Shown here: one piece after another, positions 7,919 to 14,717 of the stretch
Position numbering within the stretch: the first letter of the stretch is position 1
Layout: every line of letters starts with the position of its first letter
Assembly: GCA_012838685.1 (NCBI GenBank)
Contig: DUOU01000184.1
Coordinates: forward strand, 1 to 14,717
Direction of reading: 5' to 3'
Length of the DNA stretch: 14,717 nt
Origin: Bacteroidota bacterium
Lineage (GTDB): Bacteria; Bacteroidota; Bacteroidia; Bacteroidales; VadinHA17
Position numbers and translations under genes: made by a program
The notes under the pieces: generated by a model
What the model was told of the DNA's origin: nothing
The model's database searches: none
What the model saw: the letters and a program-made list of their open reading frames with translations, nothing else

Positions 7919-8827
7919 TTAACGACTTTCATTTACTACCCTGATAAAAATATCGTTCATTGACGGAACAGTTGGATTGACGGATATTATTTCACCGATA
8001 GGGATGATTTTTCCAAGAATATCGTTTATGGAAGCACCGTCGTTCGCCCGCAACTTCACTTTTGTTTTTGAGTCTGACGACGATTGGGAAATAATGGTGT
8101 AGTGTTCGTTTTCTTCTATTTTCTTTGTTCCTTCGATTATTATTTCGTACTCCTTGGCCGACCATTGTTCGCGGATATCGCTGACCTTTCCCTCCAGTAT
8201 GGACTTCGATCTGTTGATCAGCGTAATATTGTCGCATAACTCCTCAACCGAAGCCATATTGTGGGTAGATAAGATAATTGTCGCCCCTTTATCCCTCAAA
8301 TAGAGGATCTCGTTCTTTATTATATTGGCGTTAACGGGATCAAATCCTGAAAAAGGTTCATCAAATATCAACAGCTTGGGTTCATGCAAAACTGTGGAGA
8401 TGAACTGTACCTTTTGCTGCATTCCTTTTGAGAGCTCTTCAACCTTTTTGTCCCACCAACCTGTGATCTCCAGCCTTTTGAACCATAACTTGATCCTGCT
8501 CATCGCTTCTGATCTGGAAAGTCCCTTCAGTCGGGCCAGATAAAGCACCTGTTCGCCCACCTTCATCTTTTTGTAAAGACCTCTCTCTTCGGGGAGGTAG
8601 CCAATGGAGGCGATATCCTGTTGGGACAATTTGTGTCCGTTCAGGTACAATTCTCCCCTGTCGGGTCCCATAATCTGGTTTATGATGCGGATAAGAGTTG
8701 TTTTTCCCGCTCCATTGGGACCCAGCAGTCCATATATACTCTGTTTGGGAACAGATATACTGACATTGTCGAGTACCGTAAAATCTCCGAACTGCTTTGT
8801 TACGTTGATGGCTTCAAAAAAGGGCAT
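7919..8827 (-). CDS. ABC transporter ATP-binding protein (NatA-like)
   Basis: A 302-residue nucleotide-binding subunit with every catalytic motif: Walker A GPNGAGKTT (36-44), Q-loop region near 72-80 (where the usual Gln appears replaced in ASIGYLPEERGLY, common in this subfamily), signature LSKGMQQ (132-138), Walker B LLIFDEP with Asp156/Glu157, D-loop GFDPVN, and switch His189 (STHN). The last 80 or so residues form the C-terminal extension (DUF4162-like) seen in NatA-type exporters. It powers the permease encoded 12 bases downstream. It lies 52 bases after dnaJ, close enough for read-through, and I see no convincing promoter in that gap. I recall grpE-dnaJ-ABC-ABC as a frequent order in Bacteroidota. 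Confidence 0.9.
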   Translation of the reverse strand: MPFFEAINVTKQFGDFTVLDNVSISVPKQSIYGLLGPNGAGKTTLIRIINQIMGPDRGELYLNGHKLSQQDIASIGYLPEERGLYKKMKVGEQVLYLARLKGLSRSEAMSRIKLWFKRLEITGWWDKKVEELSKGMQQKVQFISTVLHEPKLLIFDEPFSGFDPVNANIIKNEILYLRDKGATIILSTHNMASVEELCDNITLINRSKSILEGKVSDIREQWSAKEYEIIIEGTKKIEENEHYTIISQSSSDSKTKVKLRANDGASINDILGKIIPIGEIISVNPTVPSMNDIFIRVVNESR

Positions 8828-8879
8828 ATCAAGTATTTAGGCTCTATTTATAGGGTAAATATAGGAATTAATCCAACGT

Positions 8880-10022
8880 TTATTCAAAATAACCTCTCAT
8901 CCTGCCAAAAAACCCCTTGTCGTTTTTATCGGGCTTTGGTTCAAAACTTTCCGACTCTCTGAACTTTTCAAAGAGTCTGGACTCCTCGCGGTTGAGATTT
9001 TTTGGTATCCAGACATTGACGTTGACCAGAAGGTCCCCTCTTCCGTAGCTGTTGACGTCGGGAAGACCTTTTCCTCTCAGACGTAGAATTTTTCCCGGTT
9101 GCGTGCCAGGTTCAATCTTTATTTTGACTCTTGAATCGACAATTGGGATCTCCACGTTGGCGCCCAATATGGCTTCGGGTATACTTATAAAAAGATTATA
9201 AATGAGATCATTTCCTTCTCTGATCAGTTCCGGATGGTTTTTTTCGTCAATTACCACTATCAGATCGCCGTTCACACCGCCTCTCCTGGCGGCGTTTCCT
9301 TCGCCAGTAACGGTTATCTGCATCCCTTTGCCGACGCCGGCAGGTATATTTATGGTAACAATGTCATCTTTCTGTACAATGCCTTCGCCATAGCATTTGG
9401 GACATTTTTTTGTGATTGTCTTTCCATCACCTCCACAAGCAGGGCAAACTGATGAGGTTTGTATCTGTCCCAGGAAGGTATTGGTAATGCGTGTCGCGTG
9501 TCCTGTCCCGTTACAGGTCTTACATGTTGAGATGCTCTGTTCGTCGGCCGCTCCCGAACCGTTACAGGCGGAGCAAGCGACATATTTTTTTATTTTTATT
9601 TTTTTCTTTGTGCCTTTGGCTATCTCCTCAAGGGTAAGTTTGACTTTTACCCTCATATTGGTCCCTTTGTTCACATATTGGCCTCTGCTTCTGCTTCCCC
9701 CAAACGTGCCGAAACCACTCCCGAAGATATCTCCGAAAGAGGAGAAAATATCCTCCATGGTCATCCCGCCGCTGTATCCTCCTCCTGCCGCGGAGCTACC
9801 CACACCGGCATGTCCAAACCTATCGTATTTCGCTCTTTTATCGTCGTCACTCAGCACTTCGTAAGCCTCGGCCGCCTCTTTGAACATATCTTCGGCCTTT
9901 TTATCGCCTGGATTTTTGTCGGGATGATATTTCAACGCCTGCTTCCGGTAGGCCTTTTTTATTTCATCCTTGGTCGCGCCTTTGCTTACTCCAAGTACGT
10001 CGTAGTAATCTCTTTTTTCCAT
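8880..10022 (-). CDS. dnaJ: Chaperone protein DnaJ (class A Hsp40)
   Basis: The co-chaperone delivers unfolded clients to DnaK and stimulates its ATPase. This 380-residue protein has the full class A layout: a J domain (1 to about 70) with the HPD tripeptide at 33-35, a Gly/Phe-rich linker (about 71-115, with GDIFGSGFGTFGG), and a zinc-binding region with four CxxCxGxG-type repeats whose cysteines are at 150/153, 167/170, 193/196 and 207/210. Two beta-rich client-binding domains and a C-terminal dimerisation helix follow. All eight cysteines are present, so two zinc ions should bind. It starts 30 bases after grpE on the same strand. dnaK is not in the window. Confidence 0.97.
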   Translation of the reverse strand: MEKRDYYDVLGVSKGATKDEIKKAYRKQALKYHPDKNPGDKKAEDMFKEAAEAYEVLSDDDKRAKYDRFGHAGVGSSAAGGGYSGGMTMEDIFSSFGDIFGSGFGTFGGSRSRGQYVNKGTNMRVKVKLTLEEIAKGTKKKIKIKKYVACSACNGSGAADEQSISTCKTCNGTGHATRITNTFLGQIQTSSVCPACGGDGKTITKKCPKCYGEGIVQKDDIVTINIPAGVGKGMQITVTGEGNAARRGGVNGDLIVVIDEKNHPELIREGNDLIYNLFISIPEAILGANVEIPIVDSRVKIKIEPGTQPGKILRLRGKGLPDVNSYGRGDLLVNVNVWIPKNLNREESRLFEKFRESESFEPKPDKNDKGFFGRMRGYFE

Positions 10023-10052
10023 GTTATTGTTTTATGGTCGTGGCTTGGCCTT

Positions 10053-10688
10053 TTATTCCCCCACAACTACTCTAGAATGTCTTATTACCTTATCGTTCAG
10101 ATAGTATCCTTTCCGGACAACCTCAACAATCCTGCCCTTTTTTTCTTCATCGTTGACAGGAACCTTGGCAACGGCGTCATGAATATCTACATCCAGGGGA
10201 CAGTTGATAGCCTCTATCTCCTTTACTCCGTTGTTTTTCAGGAATTCAGCGAACTTATCGCATATAAGAACCAGCCCCGTTCTGATGGCTTCGGTATCGT
10301 TACTGTTTTCCATCGCGGCCATGGCCCTTTCAAAATCGTCCATAAATGGGATAGCTTCCAGCAAAACTCTTTCACTGGCATATTTTGTGAGATCCATCTT
10401 CTCTTTGAGAGTTCTTTTCCTGTAATTGTCGAATTCCGCGGAAAGTCTGATATACTTATCTTGTATCTCTGCCAGTTTTTCCTGTAGTTTTATCTCTTTC
10501 TCGGAACAACTGTCAACCTCCCCAACCGGCTCCTCTTTTTCAATGGAAACCTCTTTTTCCCCGGGTTTTCTCTTTTTTAAATCTTCGGCATTGGTTTTAG
10601 CGTTGCCATCTGTTTTATTATCAATCTTTTTTGAGCTGCCGCTTGTCTCTTTTTTCGCGGTTCCCGTTTGTTGTTTATTATGCTTCAT
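10053..10688 (-). CDS. grpE: GrpE, nucleotide exchange factor for DnaK
   Basis: GrpE releases ADP from DnaK and so resets the chaperone cycle. The 211-residue protein has a Lys/Glu/Ser-rich, probably disordered N-terminus (1 to about 60), a long coiled coil (about 62-115) containing the conserved FDNYRKR at 86-92, helices around FMDDFERAM, and the C-terminal beta domain ending in the family signature GYYLNDKVIRHSRVVV. Length and layout are normal. It is followed after 30 bases by dnaJ and is preceded by a 152 bp gap holding a 13 bp palindrome, the most likely place for promoter and control elements of the chaperone pair. I found no exact TAnnTTTG match there. Confidence 0.96.
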   Translation of the reverse strand: MKHNKQQTGTAKKETSGSSKKIDNKTDGNAKTNAEDLKKRKPGEKEVSIEKEEPVGEVDSCSEKEIKLQEKLAEIQDKYIRLSAEFDNYRKRTLKEKMDLTKYASERVLLEAIPFMDDFERAMAAMENSNDTEAIRTGLVLICDKFAEFLKNNGVKEIEAINCPLDVDIHDAVAKVPVNDEEKKGRIVEVVRKGYYLNDKVIRHSRVVVGE

Positions 10689-10748
10689 TTTATTTTGATG
10701 TTGTTAACGTCTCAGTAGTATCAAATAATTTGCCATTATTGGTCTGGT

Positions 10749-10761
10749 TGACAATTTGTCA
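10749..10761. promoter_or_regulatory. 13 bp palindrome upstream of grpE, possible operator
   Basis: TGACAATTTGTCA consists of perfect 6-base arms around one central T. It lies 61-73 bases upstream of the grpE start codon, in the only sizeable gap in the leftward gene run. It is not the CIRCE element of HrcA. The symmetry suits binding by a small dimeric regulator. No protein is identified, and in AT-rich DNA the match could be chance. Confidence 0.3.
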
Positions 10762-10840
10762 CTAATAACGGTTCGGCAAAGTGAGAATGCTCTCTTTTTA
10801 CCGGAAAATGGCGCACGGATAATTTTGCGGGGGGGTGATT

Positions 10841-12151
10841 TTAGTCGTTTATTCGTGTAATATCGGCGCCTATCGCGTTCAGCCTGCCGTCGATGTTCTG
10901 ATAACCCCTGTCAATCTGTTCAATGTTGTGGATCACGCTTCTTCCTTCCGCCGAGAGGGCCGCGATAAGTAAAGCTACTCCGGCCCTGATATCGGGCGAT
11001 GTCATTGTAGTTCCCCTTAGGGCGGTTTTTCTGTTGTGTCCTATGACTGTCGCCCTGTGAGGATCGCAGAGTATGATCTGCGCCCCCATGTCAATCAGCT
11101 TATCGACAAAGAAAAGTCTGCTCTCGAACATCTTCTGATGGATCAATACGGCTCCCTTGGCTTGTATGGCGGTAACAAGAAACACGCTGAGCAGGTCGGG
11201 TGTCAGGCCTGGCCATATAGCGTCGGCTATCACCATAATGGAACCATCAATAAATGTCTCTATCTCATAATGTTGTTGCGCAGGAATATAGATATCGTCG
11301 CCAACTCTCTTCAGTTTTATTCCCAGTCTCTTGAAAGAGTCGGGTATGATCCCCAGATTATCGTAAGCCACATTTTTGATTGTAATTTCGGAACAGGTCA
11401 TCGCGGCCATGCCTATGAATGAGCCTATTTCGACCATGTCGGGAAGGATGGTGTGGACACATCCCCCAAGGGCTTCGACCCCATCAATGTAAAGAAGGTT
11501 GGAGCCAATGCCATCGATTTTTGCCCCCATAGCCGTAAGCATCCTGCAAAGTTGTTGGATGTAAGGCTCACAAGCCGCGTTGTATATGGTGGTCCGCCCT
11601 TTGGCGAGGACAGCCGCCATTATAATATTGGCTGTACCTGTAACCGAAGCTTCGTCGAGATGCATATAGCAACCCTTGAGTTTTTTTGCCTCAACAAGGT
11701 ATTTTTTTTCCTTCTCGTTATAATTAAATTTAGCGCCAAGTTTCTGAAAACCCGTAAAATGGGTATCAACCCTCCGTCTTCCTATTTTGTCGCCACCCGG
11801 CTTGGGTATGAACGCTCTGCCGAAACGGGCAAGAAGCGGGCCTATTATCATAATGGATCCGCGCAGTCTTGTGCTTTTTGACAGGAATTGGTCGGAAAGA
11901 AGATAGTCTATATTGATGTTCTTTGCCTCGAAAGTGGCGGATGATCTTGATTTTCTCCGAACGGATACCCCCATACCCTCAATCAATTCTATCAGGTTAT
12001 TTACATCGTCTATATCAGGTATATTGTTGATTGTAACCTTTGAGGGTGTCAACAATGTGGCGCAGATAACTTCAAGTGCTTCGTTTTTGGCCCCCTGAGG
12101 CGTTATTTCTCCTTTTAATTGTCTGCCGCCGTTGACTATGAAAGTACTCAT
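10841..12151 (-). CDS. murA: UDP-N-acetylglucosamine 1-carboxyvinyltransferase (MurA), Asp-type active site
   Basis: MurA transfers enolpyruvate from phosphoenolpyruvate to UDP-GlcNAc, the first committed step of peptidoglycan precursor synthesis in the cytoplasm. The 436-residue protein is full length, with the two-domain EPSP-synthase-like fold. Lys22 and Asn23 in GAKNEAL are the conserved substrate-binding pair. The catalytic loop reads KPGGDKIGRRRVDTHF, so the residue equivalent to E. coli Cys115 is Asp121. Cys-to-Asp at this place is known to keep MurA active and prevent fosfomycin alkylation, as in mycobacteria and chlamydiae. Other family signatures are LDEASVTGTANIIMAA and LPDMVEIGSFIGMAA. 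Its ATG overlaps the DUF4290 stop (ATGA), which suggests translational coupling. Confidence 0.96.
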   Translation of the reverse strand: MSTFIVNGGRQLKGEITPQGAKNEALEVICATLLTPSKVTINNIPDIDDVNNLIELIEGMGVSVRRKSRSSATFEAKNINIDYLLSDQFLSKSTRLRGSIMIIGPLLARFGRAFIPKPGGDKIGRRRVDTHFTGFQKLGAKFNYNEKEKKYLVEAKKLKGCYMHLDEASVTGTANIIMAAVLAKGRTTIYNAACEPYIQQLCRMLTAMGAKIDGIGSNLLYIDGVEALGGCVHTILPDMVEIGSFIGMAAMTCSEITIKNVAYDNLGIIPDSFKRLGIKLKRVGDDIYIPAQQHYEIETFIDGSIMVIADAIWPGLTPDLLSVFLVTAIQAKGAVLIHQKMFESRLFFVDKLIDMGAQIILCDPHRATVIGHNRKTALRGTTMTSPDIRAGVALLIAALSAEGRSVIHNIEQIDRGYQNIDGRLNAIGADITRIND

Positions 12152-12801
12152 TGGTGCCTGTATTGTTGTTTTTTCTTGCCGAATTGTTTGCCCTGTCTGC
12201 CTGTTTTTTTGCCGGTGCTTTGTTGTTTTTTCTTATTGGTCTGGATAATCTCCTTGGTCTCTATTATATTGATATCTTCCGGTACTTCCAGTTTTCCGCG
12301 GGATAGAGTTTTAAGGTCTCCCAAAATAACCTCATCGTCAACCTGGCTTCTGTTCCATAAAACGTAGGATTTTTTCATTTGGTTGACAATCAATTCTATA
12401 AGATAGGATTTTTCGTCTGAATCCTCCATCTCAATAGCCGCATCGATCATCAATTCGGTTATCCTTCCGTAATGGAGAAACTTGACATTGCCCTGCAGAT
12501 ATGGTATTTTATTTGGGGGCTCCTGAAATTTTGATTGTTCAGGTTGGGGGTAAGGCGAATCGATGTCGAGGTCAAAATCGGCTATCAAGCACAAATGGTC
12601 CCATAACTTGTGTTTAAGTTCTCCTTCATCCTTGTAATGTGTGTTGTTCAGGTTGGCCATCACCATTATAACCGTCTTTGCCGCCCTGGTTCTCTCCTCC
12701 CTGTTTTCGATGGTTTTAACGTAATCTACCATCTTCTGGACGTTTCTGCCATATTCCGGCAGTGCCATTCTTTTACGTTGGGTATTATAATCGAAATTCA
12801 T
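12148..12801 (-). CDS. DUF4290 family protein, function unknown
   Basis: A 217-residue soluble protein with no signal peptide or membrane segment. The N-terminal portion (MNFDYNTQRKRMALPEYGRNVQ, continuing with a Glu/Arg-rich helix and AKTVIMVMANLN) and the DHL and PYPQPE segments are what I recognise as DUF4290, a family I know only from Bacteroidota. Residues 1 to about 180 look mainly helical. The last 35-40 residues are a low-complexity tail very rich in Lys, Gln and Gly (KKKQQSTGKKTGRQGKQFGK and onward to QYRHQ), resembling a nucleic-acid- or surface-binding tail. Its TGA stop overlaps the murA start by four bases, so the two should be made together. No biochemical function is known to me, and the murA link suggests only a tie to envelope growth. 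Confidence 0.85.
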   Translation of the reverse strand: MNFDYNTQRKRMALPEYGRNVQKMVDYVKTIENREERTRAAKTVIMVMANLNNTHYKDEGELKHKLWDHLCLIADFDLDIDSPYPQPEQSKFQEPPNKIPYLQGNVKFLHYGRITELMIDAAIEMEDSDEKSYLIELIVNQMKKSYVLWNRSQVDDEVILGDLKTLSRGKLEVPEDINIIETKEIIQTNKKKQQSTGKKTGRQGKQFGKKKQQYRHQ

Positions 12802-12912
12802 TTCACGCTTTTCCGCGAAGTTAAGATAAATTTATGGATTACCGATCGTAATGGTTGAAAAGAGAACATTCATGGTCGTTAAAAGAGGTGGATGTATAAA
12901 TGATTTTTACAA

Positions 12913-12943
12913 TTGTTCCGGAATTAAAAAAATGATACTTTTG
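12913..12943 (+). promoter_or_regulatory. Bacteroidota-type promoter for kup
   Basis: TACTTTTG at 12936-12943 matches the -7 consensus TAnnTTTG exactly. TTG at 12913-12915, separated by 20 bases, can serve as the -33 element, although its first T is replaced by A. Transcription would begin around 12949-12952, about ten bases before the ATG at 12962. That would place the upstream in-frame ATG (12932) outside the transcript, supporting the 12962 start. Confidence 0.45.
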
Positions 12944-12961
12944 GCCATTGGTTGGTCAATT

Positions 12962-14717
12962 ATGAAGGAAAACAAGGCTCTGTTCGTCGATATCAATAAG
13001 CTAACCTTAGCTGGAGCTATCATAACAATTGGAATAGTTTTCGGCGACCTTGGTACCAGTCCTCTCTACGCGATGAGGTCATTGATATCCGAAGGGGCCG
13101 GAATGTATGACAAATTGTTGATTTATGGGGGGATATCCTGCATATTCTGGACTCTGACCATTTCAACAACGGTAAAGTATATCATTATAGCATTGAGGAA
13201 CGACAACAATGGGGAAGGAGGCATATTCTCTCTTTTCGCTCTGTTGAAGGAAAAGAAATCTATAGTAGCTGTCGCCACAATGATAGGTGCCGCCGCGCTT
13301 TTGGCCGATGCGGTTATGACGCCATCCATAACAATAACCTCTTCTATTGAGGGTTTGAGTCTCTATAATCCGAAGATAGGGGTGGTACCGATTGTGTTGG
13401 TTATCTTGACTTTTATCTTTTTTTTCCAGAAATATGGCACAAATGTTATCGGAAAGTTTTTCGGTCCCGTTATAATATTATGGTTGGCGGTTATAGGTAC
13501 GCTGGGAATGGCCCAGCTGATAAAATACCCCGCTATCCTTGAGGCGTTGAATCCTGTTTATGTATACCGGTTTCTAACTGAACATCCCGGAGCTTTTTTG
13601 TTGTTAAGCTCTGTTTTTTTGGCTGTCACGGGAGCTGAGACCATCTATGCCGACCTGGGACATTGTGGACGTAAAAATATTCAGTTTACATGGATTTTTG
13701 TCAAAGTAGCCCTTGTTCTGAACTATTTCGGACAGGGAGCCTGGCTTATGATGAACATGGACAAGGGTCCGTTGGTAAATCCGTTTTTCAGTCTTATGCC
13801 GGGGTGGTTGCTTGTTCCCGGGGTGGTTTTGGCGACAGCCGCGGCTATAATTGCCAGTCAGGCCATAATTACAGGTTCATTTACTTTGGTCAGTGAAGCC
13901 ATATCATTGAATTTCTGGCCCAAGATGAAAGTTTTACATCCAACATTTATAAGGGGACAGGTCTATCTGCCCGTAGTCAACGGTTTTCTTTGGATAGCCT
14001 GTTGTTTCGTTGTTTTGTCGTTCAGGGAGTCGGTTAAGATGGGCGCGGCGTACGGCTTGGCGATAAACATATCGGAACTGGTGACAACAATACTGCTCTC
14101 CTATTACCTGCTTAAAAAAGGTGTCAACCACCGATTGGTTCTGCTTCTTTTTTCGGTTTTCTTTATTATGGAAATCAGCTTCCTGATAGCGAACCTTCAC
14201 AAGTTCAGTACCGGTGGATGGTTTACACTTTTCCTGGCATCAATATATATGTTGATTATGGTTGGATGGTATTTTGGCCGTAAAATCAAGAACAGATACA
14301 TAACTTTTGTGGATCTTGATGAGTATCTCGATGCTTTCAGGGATATAGTAAAAGATGAAACAATTCCCCGGTACGCCACCAATTTGGTCTATATAATAAA
14401 GGCCAACAGAGTGGATCAGGTGGAGTCGAAGGTTATTTATTCAATTTTCAGGAAACAGCCCAAAAGGGCGGATACCTACTGGTTGTTGCATGTCGATAGG
14501 GTCAATAGTCCAAATAGGTTTGACTATCAGGTTAACCATATAATTCCCGGAGTTTTGATAAGGGGCGATTTTCATATTGGTTTCAAGGTGGAACCCAAAA
14601 TTCACCTCTATTTTAGGAATGTGGTTGAAAATCTGGTTAATAGTGGGGAGATAGAGTTGAAAAGCGGTTACAACACTTTGAGGAAGTACAATGTGGAGGC
14701 CGATTTCAAATTTGTCC
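12962..14717 (+). CDS. kup: Kup-type K+:H+ symporter (3' end outside window)
   Basis: The first 585 residues of a KUP/HAK/KT potassium uptake protein, which moves K+ inward with H+; full proteins have about 620-650 residues. Signatures: GDLGTSPLYAMR in the first helix (28-39), NNGEGGIFSLFALL, ADAVMTPSITITSSIEGL, GAETIYADLGHCGRKNI and NYFGQGAWL. About twelve hydrophobic segments run to roughly residue 445, followed by the start of the cytosolic C-terminal domain (VDLDEYLDAF onward). ATG 12962 is chosen because it gives the usual short N-terminus and follows the predicted promoter. An in-frame ATG at 12932 would add ten residues (MILLAIGWSI), but it precedes the predicted transcription start. 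The gene is divergent from DUF4290-murA across a 160 bp gap. Confidence 0.95.
   Translation, partial: MKENKALFVDINKLTLAGAIITIGIVFGDLGTSPLYAMRSLISEGAGMYDKLLIYGGISCIFWTLTISTTVKYIIIALRNDNNGEGGIFSLFALLKEKKSIVAVATMIGAAALLADAVMTPSITITSSIEGLSLYNPKIGVVPIVLVILTFIFFFQKYGTNVIGKFFGPVIILWLAVIGTLGMAQLIKYPAILEALNPVYVYRFLTEHPGAFLLLSSVFLAVTGAETIYADLGHCGRKNIQFTWIFVKVALVLNYFGQGAWLMMNMDKGPLVNPFFSLMPGWLLVPGVVLATAAAIIASQAIITGSFTLVSEAISLNFWPKMKVLHPTFIRGQVYLPVVNGFLWIACCFVVLSFRESVKMGAAYGLAINISELVTTILLSYYLLKKGVNHRLVLLLFSVFFIMEISFLIANLHKFSTGGWFTLFLASIYMLIMVGWYFGRKIKNRYITFVDLDEYLDAFRDIVKDETIPRYATNLVYIIKANRVDQVESKVIYSIFRKQPKRADTYWLLHVDRVNSPNRFDYQVNHIIPGVLIRGDFHIGFKVEPKIHLYFRNVVENLVNSGEIELKSGYNTLRKYNVEADFKFV

Noticed and set aside
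9678..10487. 269-codon open frame antisense to dnaJ and grpE
   Set aside because: It spans two strongly identified genes and their gap on the other strand, and its product has no coherent domain, so it is a shadow frame.
10769..10800. Small hairpin (GAGA/TCTC) followed by a T run, terminator-like on the plus strand
   Set aside because: The stem is only 4 bp and no plus-strand gene ends nearby; for murA, which reads the other way, the T run is on the wrong side.
10829..10835. Run of seven G just after the murA stop
   Set aside because: It could slip during replication, but it is intergenic, short, and linked to no start codon or promoter that phase variation would affect.
12816..12823. Near-match to the -7 promoter element (TAACTTCG, minus strand) upstream of DUF4290
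   Set aside because: It has one mismatch in the TTTG core and no -33 TTTG at a suitable distance; there must be a promoter in this gap, but I cannot place it.

Overview
The window looks like chromosomal core DNA of a Bacteroidota member, most likely a Bacteroidales-type anaerobe; I cannot place it to genus. The evidence is the presence of DUF5683 and DUF4290 proteins (both essentially Bacteroidota families as I recall them), a Bacteroidota-type MurA with Asp in place of the catalytic Cys, the general lack of Shine-Dalgarno sequences, and matches to the Bacteroidota promoter form TTTG / TAnnTTTG. There are no tRNAs, rRNAs, transposases, CRISPR arrays or phage genes, and no gene-free stretch reaches 300 bases; the longest are 160 bp (12802-12961) and 152 bp (10689-10840).

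Region 1 (1-5365, rightward): the 3' end of parB (chromosome partitioning), then a DUF5683 envelope protein, an MltD-like lytic transglycosylase with LysM domains, and a 980-residue protein joining an N-terminal periplasmic SGNH esterase/transferase domain to a complete MBOAT O-acyltransferase. The genes are tightly packed and probably co-transcribed. The last two suggest a paired activity: one enzyme cleaves peptidoglycan by a reaction needing a free MurNAc C6 hydroxyl, and the other has the parts needed to O-acetylate a periplasmic glycan.

Region 2 (5362-12801, leftward): in transcription order DUF4290, murA, a 152 bp gap with a 13 bp palindrome, grpE, dnaJ, an ABC ATPase, its ABC-2 permease, and an NtrC-like response regulator. 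The regulator has an intact receiver and AAA+ ATPase, but a variant sigma-54 contact loop (GSFTSA instead of GAFTGA) and no C-terminal DNA-binding domain. The DUF4290/murA and ABC/regulator parts are spaced like operons. The regulator gene and the MBOAT gene converge with overlapping stop codons.

Region 3 (12962-end, rightward): a kup-type potassium/proton symporter, divergent from DUF4290-murA and cut by the window edge, with a good Bacteroidota promoter just upstream.

The least routine items are the SGNH-MBOAT fusion beside mltD and the sigma-54-type regulator with no DNA-binding domain. The rest is recognisable housekeeping.
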